Shown piece by piece: positions 28,722 to 38,274 of a stretch of 64,000 bases of DNA (the first letter of the stretch is position 1; every line of letters starts with the position of its first letter). The translations under genes and the position numbers were made by a program. Source of the stretch: Candidatus Lokiarchaeota archaeon (lineage in GTDB: Archaea > Asgardarchaeota > Thorarchaeia > Thorarchaeales > Thorarchaeaceae); contig WJIL01000014.1 in assembly GCA_014730275.1 (NCBI GenBank), forward strand, positions 20,783 to 84,782, written 5' to 3'. The notes below the pieces were generated by a model, which saw only the letters and a program-made list of their open reading frames with translations, did no database searches and had not been told where the DNA came from.

Positions 28722-28729
28722 CTATATAT
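28722..28729 (-). promoter_or_regulatory. TATA box of the giant gene
   Basis: ATATATAG on the minus strand (CTATATAT on plus), 36-43 bp before the ATG at 28686; expected transcription start close to 28699. Confidence 0.55.
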
Positions 28730-28862
28730 CCGTTGAGGAGAGAGTTTCGCGAGCAAATAACAATGAAAAAACGAGAGACTTGTCCTTAAATCGAGAGAAA
28801 ACTGGTGATATTCCAAAAAGCTCTTAGCCTAAAGCCAGTAGTTCGGAAAATCAACAGCGGAT

Positions 28863-30305
28863 GTGACCCGATTGTTCGTTAAGACAAACAAGAAATGGCT
28901 CACCAGTGTAGGTATTGACATCGGGTCAAGTACTTCGCACATCGTCTTCAGCAAGCTGCTTCTTGAGAAAGACCCAGCTAGTAGCACTGAGAAATTCAGA
29001 GTTACCGAGCGCGAAATAACCTATTCTGGACCGATTCATCTAACACCTTTTTCCGATCCAGAGACGGTAGATTTGGAGAAACTGACAGATATACTTGCAG
29101 TTGATTACGAATCAGCAGGCATCAACACATATGATATCGACACAGGAGCTGTAATCATAACGGGGGAAACTGCGAAGAAACAGAACGCAGAAACCATTGT
29201 TGAAGAAATCGCTGGAGAAGCCGGAGCATTTGTGGCTGCTACGGCTGGACCAAACTTCGAATCGGTGTTAGCTGCACATGGATCAGGAGCAGTCTCCAGA
29301 AGTGAGGTTATTGAGGGCACGGTGATGAACGTAGATATTGGTGGGGGGTCATCGAATATTGCTGTCTGCAGAAATGGACGAGTAGTTGATACCGCAGCAA
29401 TCAATGTTGGAGGTCGCCTTTTAGCCACCGATTCATCTGGATTCATTGCTCGCTTAGAGGACACAGGCAAAGAGCTGGGAAAACATCTGGGGCTTGAACT
29501 TGAACTCTCCAAGAGAATCAGTGAAGACCACAAAATGACTATGGCCAATGAGCTCGCTGATACACTCTTTGACTGTCTTACAGGGAGACTGGAGAAACCG
29601 CTTACACAGCAGCTTCTCATGACTGAAGCGCTTGAGGTCACAACTGGAATCGATGAAGTTTCGTTCTCGGGCGGGGTCGCTGAGTATATTTATGATATCC
29701 ATGACAAAACGTACAATGATCTCGGTACATACCTGGGCACGGCGATTAAGAAACGGGTATCTCAACTAGCAGCCAATTTTACGAAGCCAACACAAACAAT
29801 CAGAGCCACTGTCATTGGAGCTGGTCAGGCCAGCCTTGAGGTTTCTGGTTCAAGTACGTTCCTATCTGCGGACATAGAGTATCCAATACGTAACTTGCCA
29901 ATTGTGGTACCCCAGATTCCCTCAGGCTACCCAACGGAGAAGCAAATTGCAGCCGCCATTACAGACTCGTTAGCAAGGTTTGACATTGAGGAAGGGAAAC
30001 AGCAAGTGGCACTGGCGTTCAACGGCACAGTCAAACCATCTTATGACCACCTCGCAACCTTTTCCAAGGGAGTTGTCTCCGCTCTTGAAAAGACGGTGGA
30101 GAAACGTGATCCAATCCTTATGATATTCAGCAATGATGTGGGCAACTCTGTTGGCAATGTTATGAAAAGGGAGACGGATATAGAAAATCAGATCCTCTCG
30201 ATAGATGAAATATCTGTTCAGGAAGGAGATTTCATAGACATCGGGGAGCCGGTCATTGAGAATGCGGTTGTACCCGTTATCATCAAGAAGCTTGTGTTTG
30301 CTTGA
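28863..30305 (+). CDS. eutA: EutA-like ethanolamine ammonia-lyase reactivating factor
   Basis: 480 residues of the EutA family, an actin/Hsp70-fold ATPase that in bacteria reactivates adenosylcobalamin-dependent ethanolamine ammonia-lyase (EutBC). Marks: SVGIDIGSSTSHIVFSKL near 15-32 (phosphate-1 loop), GAVIITGETAKKQNA near 100, the phosphate-2 loop VMNVDIGGGSSNIAV (about 154-168), and FSGGVAEYI. The GTG start gives the usual EutA N-terminus; no better in-frame ATG exists. No EutBC, cobalamin or microcompartment gene is in this window, so the partner is elsewhere or the protein serves another B12 enzyme. The next gene starts just after it and is probably co-transcribed. Confidence 0.88.
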   Translation: MTRLFVKTNKKWLTSVGIDIGSSTSHIVFSKLLLEKDPASSTEKFRVTEREITYSGPIHLTPFSDPETVDLEKLTDILAVDYESAGINTYDIDTGAVIITGETAKKQNAETIVEEIAGEAGAFVAATAGPNFESVLAAHGSGAVSRSEVIEGTVMNVDIGGGSSNIAVCRNGRVVDTAAINVGGRLLATDSSGFIARLEDTGKELGKHLGLELELSKRISEDHKMTMANELADTLFDCLTGRLEKPLTQQLLMTEALEVTTGIDEVSFSGGVAEYIYDIHDKTYNDLGTYLGTAIKKRVSQLAANFTKPTQTIRATVIGAGQASLEVSGSSTFLSADIEYPIRNLPIVVPQIPSGYPTEKQIAAAITDSLARFDIEEGKQQVALAFNGTVKPSYDHLATFSKGVVSALEKTVEKRDPILMIFSNDVGNSVGNVMKRETDIENQILSIDEISVQEGDFIDIGEPVIENAVVPVIIKKLVFA

Positions 30306-30381
30306 ATCAGGTCTCAGGAACCTAGGCTATCGATTCCAAACAATGGAAAATCTAATACGGGACTGGAAAACGATTCCAAGT

Positions 30382-31260
30382 ATGGAAGCTCGTGTTAGGC
30401 CTCTACGTAAGGATGACATAGACGATGTGTTAGCTATATCCAAACAGATTTGGCATGGCCATGATTATGTGCCAGGTGTCATAGAAGATTGGCTGAAGGA
30501 TCCAAATTCGTATACTATAGGCGTTGTAGTCGATGGGACTTTGATCGGAATCAGCAACCTCCGCTTGATTGAAAACGGTAAGACAGGGTGGATGGAAGGG
30601 CTCAGAGTCCATCCGGATTACAGGGGTCAGGGCTATGCGAATCTTCTAACAGATGGGCTAGTTGAACATGCGATTTCAGTAGGAGTTCCGCGTCTCAGAT
30701 ACACAACGGTAGTCGAAAACAAAGCGTCAATGGCACTGGCTTCGCGGGCGGGTCTAGAAGAAGTTTTTCGAATGATTGTGTTCTGGGCGGAAATTCCTGG
30801 TTCGATTGATGAAAGGCAATCTATAGCTATTGACCAAGTATCTGCTGAGGAGATCATAGAATCCATGGATGAATATGCAGGAATCATGCCTGCCCCAATA
30901 ATTGTCTATGATTGGAAAGCCAAGGATTTGACAGCTGAATCTCTAAGAGAACTCGGAGAGGACCGCAGTTTCTGGGAAACTAAGATTGATACAGGAAGGG
31001 CGCTATCATTTGGCGGACACAGGTATGAGGAAAGTGAGGACGCATGGAGCTGCACCGTCTACTCTAATGATGAGGATCTAGCAGAAGCTCACATGCTTCA
31101 TCATTTGCGTATCGCTAAATCAAAGGGATTGACAACCGTCGTGGTTATCTTGAACAGGAAATTCCAGCAGCTCGTAGAAGAGTTGAGCTGGTTGGAAGAA
31201 ACCGAGAGGTTCAGGGAAGTAGTACTCATGGAACGGAAGTTGCGGGACCACTCGGACTAA
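30382..31260 (+). CDS. GNAT-family N-acetyltransferase, two-domain
   Basis: 292 residues from the ATG at 30382. The GNAT core lies at about residues 4-150: opening MEARVRPLRKDDIDDV and the acetyl-CoA loop GLRVHPDYRGQGYANLL. A C-terminal half (about 160-292) of similar size may be a second, degenerate GNAT lobe. An ATG at 30343 is also possible; the more distal ATG at 30256 lies inside eutA. It would transfer an acetyl group to an amine of unknown identity. It sits directly behind eutA, so the two may share a transcript. It converges with the membrane-protein gene at 31272, 11 bp away. Confidence 0.85.
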   Translation: MEARVRPLRKDDIDDVLAISKQIWHGHDYVPGVIEDWLKDPNSYTIGVVVDGTLIGISNLRLIENGKTGWMEGLRVHPDYRGQGYANLLTDGLVEHAISVGVPRLRYTTVVENKASMALASRAGLEEVFRMIVFWAEIPGSIDERQSIAIDQVSAEEIIESMDEYAGIMPAPIIVYDWKAKDLTAESLRELGEDRSFWETKIDTGRALSFGGHRYEESEDAWSCTVYSNDEDLAEAHMLHHLRIAKSKGLTTVVVILNRKFQQLVEELSWLEETERFREVVLMERKLRDHSD

Positions 31261-31271
31261 TGCTCTCAGTC

Positions 31272-32504
31272 TTACGCCGTAGCAGTTTCTTGTTCTTCTC
31301 TGTCGCTCCAAATATTGAGTCTGCTTGTGGTCAGCCTTGATTTGAGTACATATGTAAGCGGAATCGTAATTTCTTCAGGCCTTTTTGGGGGTTCTTCTCT
31401 AGGTTTCACAACAGGCTTGATTTTTCGTTCATCCGAAGTCTTCTCCGTGAAAAGGAAGGACACCTTCTCAGGATAATACAATGTAATTGCGCCAAGAACA
31501 AATAGGATTGGAGTTGGAATCGGTACCACAAGGAAGGGTGGAAAATACATGAACAAATCCATCATGCTAAAGACAAGGAGAGACCATGCAACACTGAGAA
31601 TCCCCATTCGCAATGCTCGTTTTCTTGTGTCCAATCCATAGATGAATTTGATCAATCTATAGGCGAAAAACAAACGGGGGATACCCAGCAAGGAAGAATA
31701 GAACATTGTCAAAAAGGGAGGAATCCAAATTTCCAGTGAGACCAAGGAATCCAGAGAAATCGTCAAAAAAAGAGACACAAGAGAAATTCCTGGAGATTCG
31801 ATGTATGGTCCTGCCCTAAAAATTCCCATGAAAGGAACAAAGAATAGGAGCATGAATATCAAATAGCTGAGTCGATGAGTGTTGAGCGATTTATCATCGG
31901 GTTGCTCAAGACCGAGTTTACTCGTAGGAAGACTGTCAACCCACTGCATGATTTGAGGCAGGATAACAAGGAAAAGCAAAGGTAAGAGGCCAAATGATGT
32001 ACCGCTGATTAGACCGATGGATGGAGATCCAATAATCCGCATCTCCTGCCAAGGGGGTCTCAACAGCCAGAGTACAAAAGGAACCACAATACCAACGATA
32101 GTGGTTAGCAATATGGCCAAAAATGTATACTTCAAAGGAATGTGGCGTTCCGGATTCTTGTCGCGCAGATATGAAATTGCTAATGACGGTAATGACAGGA
32201 TTACTGCTAACACAAGAACCCAGTAGATAGGATCGAAATGCGCCTGCAAGCTTAAGGGGGAAATGCTGATGTTGAAGCTTGCAAAAATCAGCTCGAAGCT
32301 AAAGGTATTGTCTTGAAATCCAAAATGGACAGGAATAGCAACAAGCAAAACGAACTTGAGCAAGGTTTTCAACGCAGGGTGCAATCTATGGTATTTCTGA
32401 GCAATGAGAGTTCGGAAGCCCTCTGTGTAGGAATCCACTAAAGGGTCATGTTGAAGCCATCTGTCTTCCTTCGTATCAGAGTTTGTTTCATCTTCAGCTA
32501 GCAA
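31272..32504 (-). CDS. Multi-pass membrane protein, tandem paralogue A
   Basis: 410 residues with about eight to ten hydrophobic helices between residues 45 and 350. No known family. It is a clear paralogue of the next gene upstream (32608, also 410 aa): shared blocks include DPL.DS near the N-terminus, LPQ..QW, FGFPRL/LGIPRLFFAYRLI, R.L...GILS.AW and the cytoplasmic tail IPLTYVLKSRLTTSRLNIW. The tail is the best-conserved part, which points to a binding motif rather than a passive end. The transport or signalling role is unknown. The gap of 103 bp suggests the two genes may share a transcript. Confidence 0.75.
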   Translation of the reverse strand: MLAEDETNSDTKEDRWLQHDPLVDSYTEGFRTLIAQKYHRLHPALKTLLKFVLLVAIPVHFGFQDNTFSFELIFASFNISISPLSLQAHFDPIYWVLVLAVILSLPSLAISYLRDKNPERHIPLKYTFLAILLTTIVGIVVPFVLWLLRPPWQEMRIIGSPSIGLISGTSFGLLPLLFLVILPQIMQWVDSLPTSKLGLEQPDDKSLNTHRLSYLIFMLLFFVPFMGIFRAGPYIESPGISLVSLFLTISLDSLVSLEIWIPPFLTMFYSSLLGIPRLFFAYRLIKFIYGLDTRKRALRMGILSVAWSLLVFSMMDLFMYFPPFLVVPIPTPILFVLGAITLYYPEKVSFLFTEKTSDERKIKPVVKPREEPPKRPEEITIPLTYVLKSRLTTSRLNIWSDREEQETATA

Positions 32505-32607
32505 TAGCTATCCCTCCACTATGAACCACCAAAGAGAAGCCTATTGAATCTGATGGATTTTCCTAGATACCCCTTCATTATGAACAATCATTCTGTGTGG
32601 ATTGTAT

Positions 32608-33840
32608 CTAGGTATCTTTCTCTTGGTTAATAGCCTCATCTCGCCAGATGTTCAATCTGCTCGTGACAATCCTTGATTTGACTAGATATGTTAAAGGCAC
32701 CTTGATCTCATCTTGAGCCTTAGGGACAGGTTCTGCAGGCCTAACACTAAGTTGGATAGTTTTTTCTCTCTCAGTATCTTGTGTAAACAAGTAGCTCAAG
32801 TACCATGGACGATACATTGCAATTACTCCATAGATAAGCAAAACCGGTATTGGGAAGAAAATCATGATGGTGTAGCTTGATGGCGAAAGAAAGCGAAACA
32901 CGCTAGAACAAAAAGGAATCCACGCAATGCTCAAAATGCCAATTCTTATAGCTCGCGTCTTTTTCTCCAAACCAACCACATTTCCAATCAGCCGATAAGC
33001 AAAAAGCAATCGGGGAAATCCAAACAACAAAGCAAATCCAATACCAATGATATCCCCAATTATGCATCCCACATATCCATTGAATAAGACCATAGTTGCC
33101 AATCCGGAATAGTAGCTTCTATAGTGAATATGGAAATCTTGAGGTGATAGTAGGAATACACCAAGATGTGGTATAACAAATAGCAATATGAAAACTGAAT
33201 ACGCCAAACGTTGTGTGTTGACAAATCTCCCCTGTTTGAATCCACGCGAACCAATTTGAGTATACTTGCTTTTTGTCCACTGAAGTAATTGAGGAAGACC
33301 AACCAATAGGAAAACCAGAATCAAACCGAATCTAGGTAGCAGCACCCACATAAGTTGCTGAACGGGCATCCATATGCAAATAATAGGAATTGGGAGAAAC
33401 ATGGAAAAAATGGCTGGCACAAAGTTGCTTAATACCAATGTTAGAGTTGTAACCAGTCCCGCATATCTTCCTGATACATTTTTTTCCGGGTTCCGATGCC
33501 GGAAATTTGCAATCCAGAGGACCGGAGATGACACGAGCAACAACGATCCGAATAAGAAAGGGCTCAAGTGAAGCATACCAGACGTCCTAATTGCTATAAC
33601 TTCCAAGTGAATAGAGCCAAATACGAAAAGCATGTTCACATTTGGGCCATTACGTCCAAATTGAATTGGAATAAGTAAAATGAGCAGAAACTGAATCAAC
33701 GTCTTGAAATGAGGATTCAAAGCTTCATACTTCTGAATCAAAACATTCCAGAAACTGCGGCCGTTGGAATCCAACAAAGGATCATATGGCCAAGTCTCCG
33801 ATTCTATACCCTCTCCGCTTGATTCGTCCATTGAAGGCAA
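32608..33840 (-). CDS. Multi-pass membrane protein, tandem paralogue B
   Basis: 410 residues, the partner of the 31272 gene and of the same length and layout: a short acidic N-terminus, about eight to ten membrane helices, and a cytoplasmic tail VPLTYLVKSRIVTSRLNIW that nearly matches the tail of paralogue A. Sequence between the helices has diverged much more. They may form a heteromer. No known family; no signal peptide. The gene is 36 bp downstream of the MscS gene on the same strand, so all three may be one unit linked to osmotic or envelope sensing; that is inference. Confidence 0.75.
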   Translation of the reverse strand: MPSMDESSGEGIESETWPYDPLLDSNGRSFWNVLIQKYEALNPHFKTLIQFLLILLIPIQFGRNGPNVNMLFVFGSIHLEVIAIRTSGMLHLSPFLFGSLLLVSSPVLWIANFRHRNPEKNVSGRYAGLVTTLTLVLSNFVPAIFSMFLPIPIICIWMPVQQLMWVLLPRFGLILVFLLVGLPQLLQWTKSKYTQIGSRGFKQGRFVNTQRLAYSVFILLFVIPHLGVFLLSPQDFHIHYRSYYSGLATMVLFNGYVGCIIGDIIGIGFALLFGFPRLLFAYRLIGNVVGLEKKTRAIRIGILSIAWIPFCSSVFRFLSPSSYTIMIFFPIPVLLIYGVIAMYRPWYLSYLFTQDTEREKTIQLSVRPAEPVPKAQDEIKVPLTYLVKSRIVTSRLNIWRDEAINQEKDT

Positions 33841-33876
33841 TACTATCCCCCCATGTCCTCCATTCGCACGTCAAAT

Positions 33877-34806
33877 CTACTGTACTTGATGCAAGGTCTC
33901 TGCGGCCGCTGTCATGAAATCAGCTCCTTCGAACAGGATACTCCTCGCATTCTTCACGATAATAGCAAATCGGTAAATCATGCCGAAATTGTGACTACTC
34001 CAATAGAAGAACTCTGGTTTCATGAGGAACTTATCTGCCCACTTGCTACAGAGATCATTGAATGCATCCTTCACCTTGGTATTTGAATAGGAGAGGTGCT
34101 GATATATATCAAAGGTATAGCGATACACTTCCTCACCAGTTGTCAAGTATTTGAACTTCTGCCGGAGCGAGTCTAGACGAGAACTAGAAACCTCTTGGTC
34201 CCCATATTCGATTCCGAGGAGATCGGATAAATCGTCGATGCGTACGCGATAATTCGTGACATCTGAATCAACGACATTGCTATTCGGAACCCCACGCCTG
34301 GTAAAATCAGGGGTTAGCAATCGGGTGTAATTCAATGTAATCTCTTGCACTAGCCCCTCAATATCACCAATCTTAACATAATCTCCAACCCTGAAGGGGC
34401 GAGTTGCGAGTACATATATTCCACTGACAAGATTTGATAATGACCTAGAGAAAGCTAAACCAACGGCAGTACCAATAAGAGTCGAAGCCGCGATGACCCC
34501 CTCCAGACGAAATACCCTAGTAATGGAAAGAATAACAGCCACAACGACTCCAAAGAAGATCAGTCTAATGATGAAAACTATCGAAGAAGTCGCCTCCCTC
34601 GGTACCCCAATTCTGTTGAGAGATGATTTGATGCTTCTGATAACAATCAAATACAAGACATACAACAATACGAAGAAAGGAACGGCGGCTAACAGCGCTG
34701 CATAATTCTGAAGAAAAGGTGGCAATAAGTTGCGAACGATTTCTACTAGTTGATCCCACAAAGCAATGCCCTGCAATTCAATCTCTCCAGTGAATGATAT
34801 ATTCAT
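33877..34806 (-). CDS. Small-conductance mechanosensitive channel (MscS family)
   Basis: 309 residues. Three membrane helices: about 40-60, 72-95 and the pore helix 100-130 (GVIAASTLIGTAVGLAFSRSLSNLVSGIY, in parts). The following beta domain has the typical FRVGDYVKIGDIEGLVQEITLNYTRL. It would open on membrane tension to release solutes after osmotic downshock. The C-terminal domain is a normal mixed alpha-beta vestibule. The length is in the usual range. The ATG is the first in frame. Two membrane proteins of unknown function follow on the same strand. Confidence 0.93.
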   Translation of the reverse strand: MNISFTGEIELQGIALWDQLVEIVRNLLPPFLQNYAALLAAVPFFVLLYVLYLIVIRSIKSSLNRIGVPREATSSIVFIIRLIFFGVVVAVILSITRVFRLEGVIAASTLIGTAVGLAFSRSLSNLVSGIYVLATRPFRVGDYVKIGDIEGLVQEITLNYTRLLTPDFTRRGVPNSNVVDSDVTNYRVRIDDLSDLLGIEYGDQEVSSSRLDSLRQKFKYLTTGEEVYRYTFDIYQHLSYSNTKVKDAFNDLCSKWADKFLMKPEFFYWSSHNFGMIYRFAIIVKNARSILFEGADFMTAAAETLHQVQ

Positions 34807-34902
34807 GATTTCGTCGGGTCGTTCTAATCAGATTGTATGCTAACCACGGACACGTACTATGCCAATAAGGGTGTCAAAAGGCTTTCGTCGGTCCTTCATG
34901 GC

Positions 34903-35349
34903 TCAAAGCGAATTCGTATACCTCGGTAACAGACCCCTGAACCAAATGGGAACTTCCGCACCATCCACCCGGTCAGAAGTTGGCATATATGGCTTGATAT
35001 CAAGTACCGGAGTTCCATGAAATGCGTCTATTTGGTCGATAACTAGCCGTTTAGCCTCTTGATCTATGTCCCGAAGCGCCACAACTGTATGGCCTATCGG
35101 ATTCGGTCTTGCCGGAGATCTGCATGCGAAGACGCCCGATTCTTCTACAGTTTCCTCGTCACCTTTTGGAACAACACGAAGTGTGCGCCTGCTTTCCGGA
35201 TTATCCCGGCCTGAAATCCACCACAACACAATAAGATGGGAGAATCTGTCTACGTTTAGTGTTGCGTCCCAGAACGAGTCATAGATCCAAATGCATACTC
35301 TCGACTCTTCCTTTGCAACTTCACCAATGGGGCGTATTTCGATGGTCAT
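34903..35349 (-). CDS. trmO: tRNA (N6-threonylcarbamoyladenosine37-N6)-methyltransferase, TrmO/TsaA family
   Basis: 148 residues of the TrmO (YaeB/TsaA) family, which uses S-adenosylmethionine to methylate t6A at position 37 of tRNA. Family signature: GVFACRSPARPNPIGHTVV (about 92-110), preceded by DRFSHLIVLWWI and followed by DAFHGTPVLDIKPYMP. It is single-domain and slightly shorter than bacterial forms, which carry an extra C-terminal domain. The neighbours are unrelated, and it may have its own promoter. Confidence 0.93.
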   Translation of the reverse strand: MTIEIRPIGEVAKEESRVCIWIYDSFWDATLNVDRFSHLIVLWWISGRDNPESRRTLRVVPKGDEETVEESGVFACRSPARPNPIGHTVVALRDIDQEAKRLVIDQIDAFHGTPVLDIKPYMPTSDRVDGAEVPIWFRGLLPRYTNSL

Positions 35350-35509
35350 CAGGGTTTTCTCTCCCTCGTAGTGCGTGAGATGCTATTGCTGAGGGGGTAT
35401 GGAATCCAGCAATTGATGGCGGACATCCAGCTATGGGACTAGTTCTCCATATAAGAATACAACGTCTAATGAAATAAAGAAAAAGAAATGTAGAGTACAA
35501 AATAGTATG

Positions 35510-35530
35510 GAAGGCCCGAATTGGGCCTTC
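35510..35530 (-). terminator. Terminator of the V4R gene
   Basis: Perfect 8-bp stem GAAGGCCC (35510-35517) and GGGCCTTC (35523-35530) with a 5-nt loop, right after the stop of the 35538 gene; T-rich sequence follows on the minus strand. Confidence 0.8.
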
Positions 35531-35537
35531 GTTGTTG

Positions 35538-36068
35538 TTACTTCTCCGTTATGAGGAATTCACAGTGGTTATGACCCATAGAGACGCACTTGGTTTCATC
35601 TTGCTTCAGTTCTTTCTGAATACCTTGTGCTGCCAAAAGTCCTTCAATAATGGTTGAAAAACCTGCAGTCATATAACAGTGGCCTTCATCAGCATCGGTT
35701 ATGATGCCTTTGATGTAGCTCTTCTCTCCTTTGACAACTAGTCTGAATGGTTCAAGCTGGAATTCTTCAACAGTGATTCTCCCTAAACCTCGCATAGTGG
35801 CAAAGTCGAAATACGCTTGAATCTGCTTTTCGATCGGTAGTCCCTCGAATCTCTTCGCAAGGCCCTTGCCAAGCTGTCTGCCTCCTTCCGAAGACGCTTC
35901 GTAAATAATCGCGTATGCGCCGTTCGTTCCCAACGTTTCTTCCATTCGCTTCTGGAGGTTAGCAATCCAGTCTGTTGAAGCAAGCCAGAGTCTCTGACCA
36001 TTGTGATATATAGCACCTTCATCAAACTCGAGTTCCGATATGAATTTCCGAAATTTCGCTTCACTCAT
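35538..36068 (-). CDS. V4R (4-vinyl reductase) domain protein
   Basis: 176 residues carrying a V4R domain, a small-molecule-binding fold found in archaeal regulators and in BchJ. It starts with a helix-strand prelude (EGAIYHNGQRLWLAS), and the last part has the family CYMTAGFSTIIEGLLAAQG and the Cys-His-Cys end EDTK/ETKCVSMGHNHCEFLI, likely a metal site (C-x6-H-x-C). There is no DNA-binding domain here, so it may act as a sensor by protein contact. The promoter region holds a 19-bp perfect palindrome. Flanked by a strong terminator, it is monocistronic. Confidence 0.8.
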   Translation of the reverse strand: MSEAKFRKFISELEFDEGAIYHNGQRLWLASTDWIANLQKRMEETLGTNGAYAIIYEASSEGGRQLGKGLAKRFEGLPIEKQIQAYFDFATMRGLGRITVEEFQLEPFRLVVKGEKSYIKGIITDADEGHCYMTAGFSTIIEGLLAAQGIQKELKQDETKCVSMGHNHCEFLITEK

Positions 36069-36150
36069 TCTTTTGCACGTCCCAAAAATGCACTGTAATT
36101 TCGCCCTCGCCTAAGGAATATTAAGAATATCCTGTACAGATAATCATAAT

Positions 36151-36169
36151 TATTCAATATTATTGAATA
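36151..36169. promoter_or_regulatory. Palindrome upstream of the V4R gene
   Basis: TATTCAATA-T-TATTGAATA, a perfect 9-bp inverted repeat with a single central T, 83-101 bp upstream of the ATG at 36068 and 70 bp after the CoA-transferase stop. It looks like an operator for a dimeric regulator; the AT-rich context tempers this. Confidence 0.45.
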
Positions 36170-36238
36170 TAATTAGTTTATAATGAATATTATGATTCTT
36201 GACTTCAAGGTTCCAAAGAATCTAAACAGAACAAAAAC

Positions 36239-37009
36239 TCATTGCAGATACAATCTATTCGGATCCACTTCTGAATACAGCACTTCCAGTTCTGATTCGG
36301 TTGGCAATGGCTCCACTCGTCTTGCGTTGAGGGGCATATCAAAACCTGTTCTCTTCTCAATCTCCCCAATCTCCACCCCTTGATACCTTGCTTCAAGATA
36401 CATGTGCTTGGTTGATTCATCAAAGGCGAACACCCCAAGACTCGTAATCACATGTTCGGGTCCACCGCGAATATATCCTGTATTCTCACGGCTTTTGCCG
36501 CCTCTAAGCCATCCAGGACTGGTGAGATAGTCAAGTTCCTTTACGAAACGTCTCCGTTCATGCTTCATGAAAATGATTGTTCTCCCCACGAGACTTGCTA
36601 CATCACAGGCACCACCACTTCCTGGAAGACGAACACTAGGGCTCTCATAATCACCGATACATGTGCTATTCAGGTTACCATATGGATCAATCTGAGCCCC
36701 TGATAGAATCCCCACCACGTTTGGGCCTGTTCGCCTATTCTGCATAAAAGCGAAGGCATCAGCCAATCCACCGTTGCATGAAGAGCCATACATGACTCTA
36801 GGATCTGCAACACTAAGAGGGATTTCAAGAAGATTAGGATCCAAAGAACCTGTCTCAAAGAATACCACACAATCGCATGCACTTGTTTTCTTCGCGGTCA
36901 TAGCCGCTAGAAGCGGTAAACCTGTACCACAGAATACTGTATCGTCGTTGCTAATGCGGCGTGAAGCCGCTATTGCCATCATGGCTATTGAAGAATATGA
37001 ATCATCCAA
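36239..37009 (-). CDS. CoA-transferase, beta subunit (GctB-like)
   Basis: 256 residues of the family I CoA-transferase beta subunit. The candidate catalytic Glu is E52 in FFETGSLDP, close to the position of the active Glu in glutaconate CoA-transferase B; GILSGAQIDPYGN, GSGGACD and ENTGYIRGGPEHVITSLG are further family blocks. With the alpha subunit it would move CoA between carboxylic acids. The start is TTG directly after the alpha stop, with GGAGG nine bases upstream, so the two are translationally coupled. The donor and acceptor acids cannot be told. Confidence 0.88.
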   Translation of the reverse strand: MDDSYSSIAMMAIAASRRISNDDTVFCGTGLPLLAAMTAKKTSACDCVVFFETGSLDPNLLEIPLSVADPRVMYGSSCNGGLADAFAFMQNRRTGPNVVGILSGAQIDPYGNLNSTCIGDYESPSVRLPGSGGACDVASLVGRTIIFMKHERRRFVKELDYLTSPGWLRGGKSRENTGYIRGGPEHVITSLGVFAFDESTKHMYLEARYQGVEIGEIEKRTGFDMPLNARRVEPLPTESELEVLYSEVDPNRLYLQ

Positions 37010-37975
37010 TTACTCATGCCTCCTGTGTGGGTATCCAATTTCGGGGTCTGCTCGTAATCGCTCGAGGGTTTTCTTCCCAATGTTCTCAAGGTATTCATCG
37101 AAATCAGACACAGATAAAATAGAAGAATGAAGATAGTCCTGGAAAGAAGAATCATCTTTCGCAATCTCAGTATATTTCTCCAAATATTTCATGTCATAAT
37201 CATAGTATCGATGGCAGGCTGTCGGATAGGCCCCGAACGGCTGCACGACAACAGCATCAACCAAAACATGTGGCAAGAAGTTCCTGCAGGGCTCATTTCT
37301 GAGAATTTCTGAGGGCACCAGTTCTTCGCAGCTAAGTATCACTGCTTCTGAGGCTCTTGCTTGTTCGATATCAGCAAAGGACAACCCTGAAATTCTGGCT
37401 GTTCCGTCTTTTGAAGCGCTCTGTACGTGAATCAACGAAATATCAGGATTGGCAGCTGGGACTAGTAGTACTTTTTCTGCCTGCTCTGAAAAGGGGTTAT
37501 CTGATGAAACACACTTTTTGAGTGGAAGGGAAGGATTTGAGTTGCGTAGCTCTTGAGAGAAACCCCATTTCTCTACAATATCGGTTGAGATGCCCGAATA
37601 CGTTGGCAGAAAAGGGACCCCCATTGCTCCAGACATGAATCTAAGAGTCATATGATAGTTGGAATAATCCTCAATCTCAATATCGCCATTTTCTACGGCC
37701 TGGCGGAATCTAACACATGTCGAAGCGAGTCGCCCATTCGCTCCATATGCGATTTCTACCATACTAACAGCCTTTGACCCAATGAGAAGATCAAGAGCCT
37801 GACTGCCTGAATGCATCATTACATGGAGGTTTTCGATTTCTTGGCGAACAATTTCATGGGTGAGAGCCATGGGATTCCTATTGATGGTGAATCCACCAAA
37901 GGAAATACAATTGCCCGAGTGAACGAAGTTGGAAACCGCTTCTGAAGCTGAAAGGACTTTGTCAGAGGATGACAT
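37010..37975 (-). CDS. CoA-transferase, alpha subunit (GctA-like)
   Basis: 321 residues of the family I CoA-transferase alpha subunit. Marks are the N-terminal SGNCISFGGFTINRNPMALTHEIVR (about 20-44, in parts), the central TYSGISTDI and the downstream NPDISLIHVQSASKDGTARISG block, typical of the glutaconate/acyl-CoA:acid group. It forms an obligate complex with the beta subunit, whose TTG follows this stop with no gap. No degradation enzymes for a particular acid lie next to it. Confidence 0.88.
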   Translation of the reverse strand: MSSSDKVLSASEAVSNFVHSGNCISFGGFTINRNPMALTHEIVRQEIENLHVMMHSGSQALDLLIGSKAVSMVEIAYGANGRLASTCVRFRQAVENGDIEIEDYSNYHMTLRFMSGAMGVPFLPTYSGISTDIVEKWGFSQELRNSNPSLPLKKCVSSDNPFSEQAEKVLLVPAANPDISLIHVQSASKDGTARISGLSFADIEQARASEAVILSCEELVPSEILRNEPCRNFLPHVLVDAVVVQPFGAYPTACHRYYDYDMKYLEKYTEIAKDDSSFQDYLHSSILSVSDFDEYLENIGKKTLERLRADPEIGYPHRRHE

Positions 37976-38274
37976 TATTGAAGGGCACCATAGGGTTAAG
38001 AAATATGCTCCAATACATCAGTTTCGGTATCAACAAAACATTCGAAGAACGTACACACCCACGCGGTTTAGCTATTAAGGAGGCCCAAAGCCCACTTGAG
38101 TACAGAATTCAAGTTATGCCTAAACGATTTGCTCATAATGATAGCCATTCAATACTGACACAATAACTATAAGAAATGTACCACCGATACAAATCTTGAA
38201 TTGAAGGTCGAAATAGTCAGACAGGACGCCTAGGCTGTTTATGGTCAGGCTATTGGCCTTCCATTGAGGTTCCG

